A stretch of DNA of 64,000 nucleotides. Origin: Firmicutes bacterium UBA4845. Its GTDB lineage: Bacteria; Bacillota; Clostridia; Tissierellales; Sedimentibacteraceae. A model generated the notes under the pieces. It searched no databases, was not told the DNA's origin, and saw only the letters and a program-made list of their open reading frames with translations. Below, in pieces: positions 61,117 to 64,000 of this stretch. The DNA lies in contig DHER01000089.1 of the NCBI GenBank assembly GCA_002399975.1, positions 12,107 to 76,106 on the forward strand. Reading direction: 5' to 3'. The position numbers were made by a program, and so were the translations under genes. How positions within the stretch are numbered: position 1 is the stretch's first letter; each line of letters begins with the position of its first letter.

Positions 61117-62667
61117 TTGTTTAATTTAATTAACGATACTTTTAATATTAATGAAATTGTTGATTCAAGCTCTGCTGAAGTTTTATTAGAAAATGAACTT
61201 ACGCTTCCTGAAAGCAATCCTGATATAGAGAAAATCATATCGACAGAAGGTAGGGTAAAAATAAATAGCACATTGGCAAAAGAAGGTTCTGTTAACGTTG
61301 ATGGAACTCTGACTTACAATATCATCTACCGCTCAAATGATGAAGAAACAACAGTAAGTTCCATGTCCGGCAAAATACCGTTTACTGAAGAAATTTCAGT
61401 TGCAAAAGCCAAAGAAGGAATGCTTCCCCAAGTAAATCCGTATATTGATTACATTGATGCAGACCTCCTTGATGAACGGAGATGCCAAATTAAATCCGTT
61501 ATATCTCTTGACATGGATATTATAAACGAACATCCGGTTGATTATGTTTCAGATCTTGAATCTGACGGTACCTTTCAAGCTAAGGCAAAAAACATAAAAT
61601 ACACTGATAAAATAACAGAATTATCGGAGGAAGTAGATATTAGCGACGCTGTAGAAATAAACAAAAACTCCGATGAAATAGATGAAATATTAAAGGATGA
61701 ATCCGAAATATTAATTACAAATATCGATGTACTTGATGATAAAATGCTTGTTGAAGGAAACTGCAAAGTAGGATTCCTTTACACTGAAAAAAACAGCTTG
61801 AATACAACAGGTTATGTATCAGAAGAATTTCCATTTACTCATTACATAGAAATTAAAAATTCAAGCGACAACATGCTTAAGGACATCGACATTACCATAG
61901 GCGAAATGACATACAGCACTGCCGAAAATTATGATGATGAAAAAAAACTAATTGAATTTAAACTGCCTTTTACTATAAATGCAGTCCTATATGATACCAT
62001 TGAGAAAAATATTATTACAGACTGTTATTCTACAGACTGTTTTCTAAATGTTGAGTCTGACGACATTAACTTAACCCTGCTAAGGGATATTGTTGATAAA
62101 ACAGTTAAATATGAAAATAACTTTGATATTGTTTCAGGATCAATCAAGGATATTTACACTGCAGATGTAAGTCCTAAGATTTCCGAAAAAAGAATTTTCG
62201 ACGATAAATATGTTGTCGACGGGTTTTTAGATGTTAACATGCTATATTTGAACGGCGACATAAACAAAATCGATAAGGCATATGCATCGCTGCCTTTCAC
62301 TGCATCAATAGACTTAAAAGAAGATGAATTATCATCGAGCAATATTACCTCTGATATTAATATATCAAAAAGCGGAGCTTACAGAAAAGGAAACAGTTCG
62401 GTAATTATAAACTGCGATATCAATGTAAAAATGAAATTAAGAGACAAAGAAGAAATTTCAATTATCAACAATATTACTGAAGGTAAGCCTATTGAGAGGA
62501 ACAAAATGCCAAGTTTGGTATTCAGGGTTGTACAGCCGGGAGAAACAATTTGGGATATTGCTAAAAACTATAATTTGTCGATAAATTACTTAAAAGAATT
62601 AAACGACATCCCCGAAGACAACACACTGGACTCTGGATCAAAAATTATAATAGCACGAATGGTTTAA
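61117..62667 (+). CDS. sipL: SipL-like spore coat morphogenesis protein (DUF3794 + LysM)
   Basis: The 516-residue protein is built of three DUF3794-type repeats (for example TEGRVKINSTLAKEGSVNVD, SEILITNIDVLDDKMLVEGN and FDDKYVVDGFLDVNMLYLNG). A C-terminal LysM domain (VQPGETIWDIAKNYNLSINY, about residues 465-515) ends it. This is the architecture of SipL, which binds the SpoIVA ATPase through LysM and is needed for coat assembly around the forespore in clostridia. The start is TTG at 61117, six bases after AAAGGAGG. It is monocistronic. It shows the organism belongs to a spore-forming lineage. Confidence 0.9.
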   Translation: MFNLINDTFNINEIVDSSSAEVLLENELTLPESNPDIEKIISTEGRVKINSTLAKEGSVNVDGTLTYNIIYRSNDEETTVSSMSGKIPFTEEISVAKAKEGMLPQVNPYIDYIDADLLDERRCQIKSVISLDMDIINEHPVDYVSDLESDGTFQAKAKNIKYTDKITELSEEVDISDAVEINKNSDEIDEILKDESEILITNIDVLDDKMLVEGNCKVGFLYTEKNSLNTTGYVSEEFPFTHYIEIKNSSDNMLKDIDITIGEMTYSTAENYDDEKKLIEFKLPFTINAVLYDTIEKNIITDCYSTDCFLNVESDDINLTLLRDIVDKTVKYENNFDIVSGSIKDIYTADVSPKISEKRIFDDKYVVDGFLDVNMLYLNGDINKIDKAYASLPFTASIDLKEDELSSSNITSDINISKSGAYRKGNSSVIINCDINVKMKLRDKEEISIINNITEGKPIERNKMPSLVFRVVQPGETIWDIAKNYNLSINYLKELNDIPEDNTLDSGSKIIIARMV

Positions 62668-62725
62668 AAGATACCTATTAGAATTAACAGACGAAAGTTT
62701 AGCAACAATTCCGGTAATTAAATTA

Positions 62726-62751
62726 GAAACGGCACATATATGCGCCGTTTC
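62726..62751. terminator. Bidirectional terminator between sipL and the aminotransferase gene
   Basis: GAAACGGC (62726-62733) pairs with GCCGTTTC (62744-62751), with further pairing inside, between convergent genes. TTGTTTCTGC follows on the plus strand. Confidence 0.7.
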
Positions 62752-62772
62752 TTGTTTCTGCTATTATTATAT

Positions 62773-63957
62773 TTATTTAAATTCCTTCATTAGTTTTTCA
62801 AACACCGGAAGAGCTTTTTCACATTTTTCAGTATCAACACAATAGGAAAGCCTCATGTGTGTCTTCGAGCCGAATCCGGTTCCGGGAACTACTAAAACGT
62901 CATAAGCTTTCGCTTTTTCTGAAAATTCTTCTGAATTTCCATTTGGAGCTTCTATGAACAAATAAAATGCTCCATCTGGTTTGGCAACATTGTATCCCAT
63001 TTTTGTTAAACCGTTATAAAGAATTTCACGATTTTTCTTATAAACTTCAAGGTTTGGTTCAACATTTACACATTTTTCTATAACAAGTTGAAATAATGTA
63101 GGAGCACATACATATCCCAAAACTCTTGCCGCACCACCAACTGCTGACATTACAGTTTCATTCTCACTGCATTTGTTGTTTACCAGTACATAGCCAATTC
63201 TCTCTCCTGGAAGAGACAATGATTTTGACCATGAATAACAAACTATTGTATCATCATAAAAGTTTGGAATAAATGAAACAGGTTCACCAGTAAATACAAG
63301 CTCTCTGTACGGTTCGTCAGAAATCAGATAAATTGTATGCCCTAACTTTTTTTCCATCTCTTTAAGATAGTTTGTCAATTCTTTTATTTCATCCTTCGTA
63401 TACACTACTCCGGAAGGATTGTTTGGAGAGTTTATAAGGAGTGCCTTAGTATTTTCATTGACAGCTTCCTTAATTCCGTCCAAATTAAGTCTCATGTCAT
63501 TGCAGCTGGAGACCAGTTTCATCTTTGATCCCTGGCCTTCTATAAACACCTTATATTCAGGGAAATACGGAGCCAGTACTATTACCTCATCTGCAGCAGA
63601 AACCGTAAGAGCCTTAAAAACTATGTTTAATGAAGCTGCAGCACCGCACGTCATAAATAAATCATCTAACGAATATTCAGTGCTGAACCTTTTGTTCAGA
63701 TTATCTGCGATCGCCTTCCTGCATCCATCGTGTCCCTGTGACGAACTGTATCCATGATAAAATACAGGATCATTATTTTTTACAATGTCGATAATAGCAT
63801 CCTGCACTTCCTTAGGAGCCGGAACACTTGGATTTCCCAAACTGAAATCCAATACATTTTCAAATCCCACCTTCTGAGCTCTTTGCTGCCCATAAGAAAA
63901 TAACTCTCTGATAACAGATTTAGATGTACCTAACTTTAACATTTCTTGTGATATCAC
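62773..63957 (-). CDS. PLP-dependent class I aminotransferase
   Basis: The 394-residue fold type I enzyme has FSLGNPSVPAPKEVQDAI at the start, INSPNNPSGVVYTKDEI, ISDEPYRELVF and the PLP lysine in CYSWSKSLSLPGERIGYVL. The C-terminal Arg in HMRLSYCVD binds the substrate carboxylate. This fits the aspartate/alanine aminotransferase subgroup (pyridoxal phosphate-dependent AspC-like); the amino donor cannot be fixed. AGGAGG precedes the ATG. The remaining 43 bases of the window carry only its upstream region. Confidence 0.93.
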   Translation of the reverse strand: MISQEMLKLGTSKSVIRELFSYGQQRAQKVGFENVLDFSLGNPSVPAPKEVQDAIIDIVKNNDPVFYHGYSSSQGHDGCRKAIADNLNKRFSTEYSLDDLFMTCGAAASLNIVFKALTVSAADEVIVLAPYFPEYKVFIEGQGSKMKLVSSCNDMRLNLDGIKEAVNENTKALLINSPNNPSGVVYTKDEIKELTNYLKEMEKKLGHTIYLISDEPYRELVFTGEPVSFIPNFYDDTIVCYSWSKSLSLPGERIGYVLVNNKCSENETVMSAVGGAARVLGYVCAPTLFQLVIEKCVNVEPNLEVYKKNREILYNGLTKMGYNVAKPDGAFYLFIEAPNGNSEEFSEKAKAYDVLVVPGTGFGSKTHMRLSYCVDTEKCEKALPVFEKLMKEFK

Positions 63958-64000
63958 TTTTTTTCCTCCTTACAATACTTAAGACTCTCGGAATACTCCG

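Noticed and set aside
1..64000. CRISPR array, rRNA operon or complete insertion sequence
   Set aside because: No regularly spaced identical direct repeats with unique spacers, no rRNA sequence and no intact transposase were seen; the only regular array is the three-dyad operator at 39.8 kb.

Overview
The window looks like chromosome of a low-GC, endospore-forming Firmicute of the Clostridia/Tissierellia kind. The evidence is AT-rich coding sequence, strong AGGAGG-type ribosome binding sites, two T-box leaders, a SAM-I riboswitch, a long IleS of the clostridial type, a SipL-like spore-coat morphogenesis protein and a large [NiFe]-hydrogenase/Hyp locus. The genus cannot be fixed from this alone; an anaerobic amino-acid fermenter is my inference.

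Layout. 1-3.6 kb: the end of ribH, tag (3-methyladenine glycosylase), a chimeric gene relic, a hotdog thioesterase and ptsI. 3.9-7.4 kb: ileS under an isoleucine T-box. 7.5-17.0 kb: an accessory island of clearly higher GC. It holds a 2160-residue S-layer-anchored surface protein with a DUF4430 domain, a divergent XRE regulator, a small secreted DUF4430 protein and a cobalamin riboswitch. It is bracketed by two 63-bp direct repeats (about 83% identical) that belong to the tail of a decayed PD-(D/E)XK (Rpn/YhgA-like) transposase gene. 17.0-31.7 kb: a tRNA methyltransferase, then hypA-B-F-C-D-E, then an energy-converting group 4 [NiFe]-hydrogenase operon (ion-pump subunits, Nuo J/K/A/H/I-like subunits, large subunit, HycI protease). 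This operon carries two deletion-type scars that damage the antiporter-like and small-subunit genes. 31.8-36.9 kb: an ABC exporter, a zinc-ribbon protein and a trpXYZ-type transporter under a tryptophan T-box.

37-43.6 kb: cca; a radical SAM protein divergent from a cysteine-stripped paralogue with three evenly spaced 21-bp dyads between them; a TetR regulator with its own palindrome; tRNA-Ser(GGA); a DegV protein; an FMN reductase. 43.6-47.8 kb: a five-gene operon (ybaK-like, tcdA, metN, metI, metQ) under a SAM-I riboswitch. 47.9-54 kb: small genes of mostly uncertain role (coiled-coil protein, DUF1858, glutaredoxin-like, DUF11-like, 2-hydroxyacid dehydrogenase, nitroreductase, DegV, GIY-YIG). 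54.4-64 kb: argH-fumC, mtnN, a lipid-kinase-like gene, pyrG, sipL and an aminotransferase.

How the parts fit. The Hyp proteins and HycI would mature the hydrogenase encoded immediately downstream, but as written the hydrogenase lacks a complete small subunit and probably its 30-kDa subunit. The island pairs a B12-sensing leader with two DUF4430 proteins, one free and one S-layer-anchored. DUF4430 resembles a domain of the eukaryotic cobalamin carriers, so a surface corrinoid-capture module is a testable inference. The radical SAM/pseudo-SAM pair with its operator array and TetR neighbour is the other candidate for an undescribed system.
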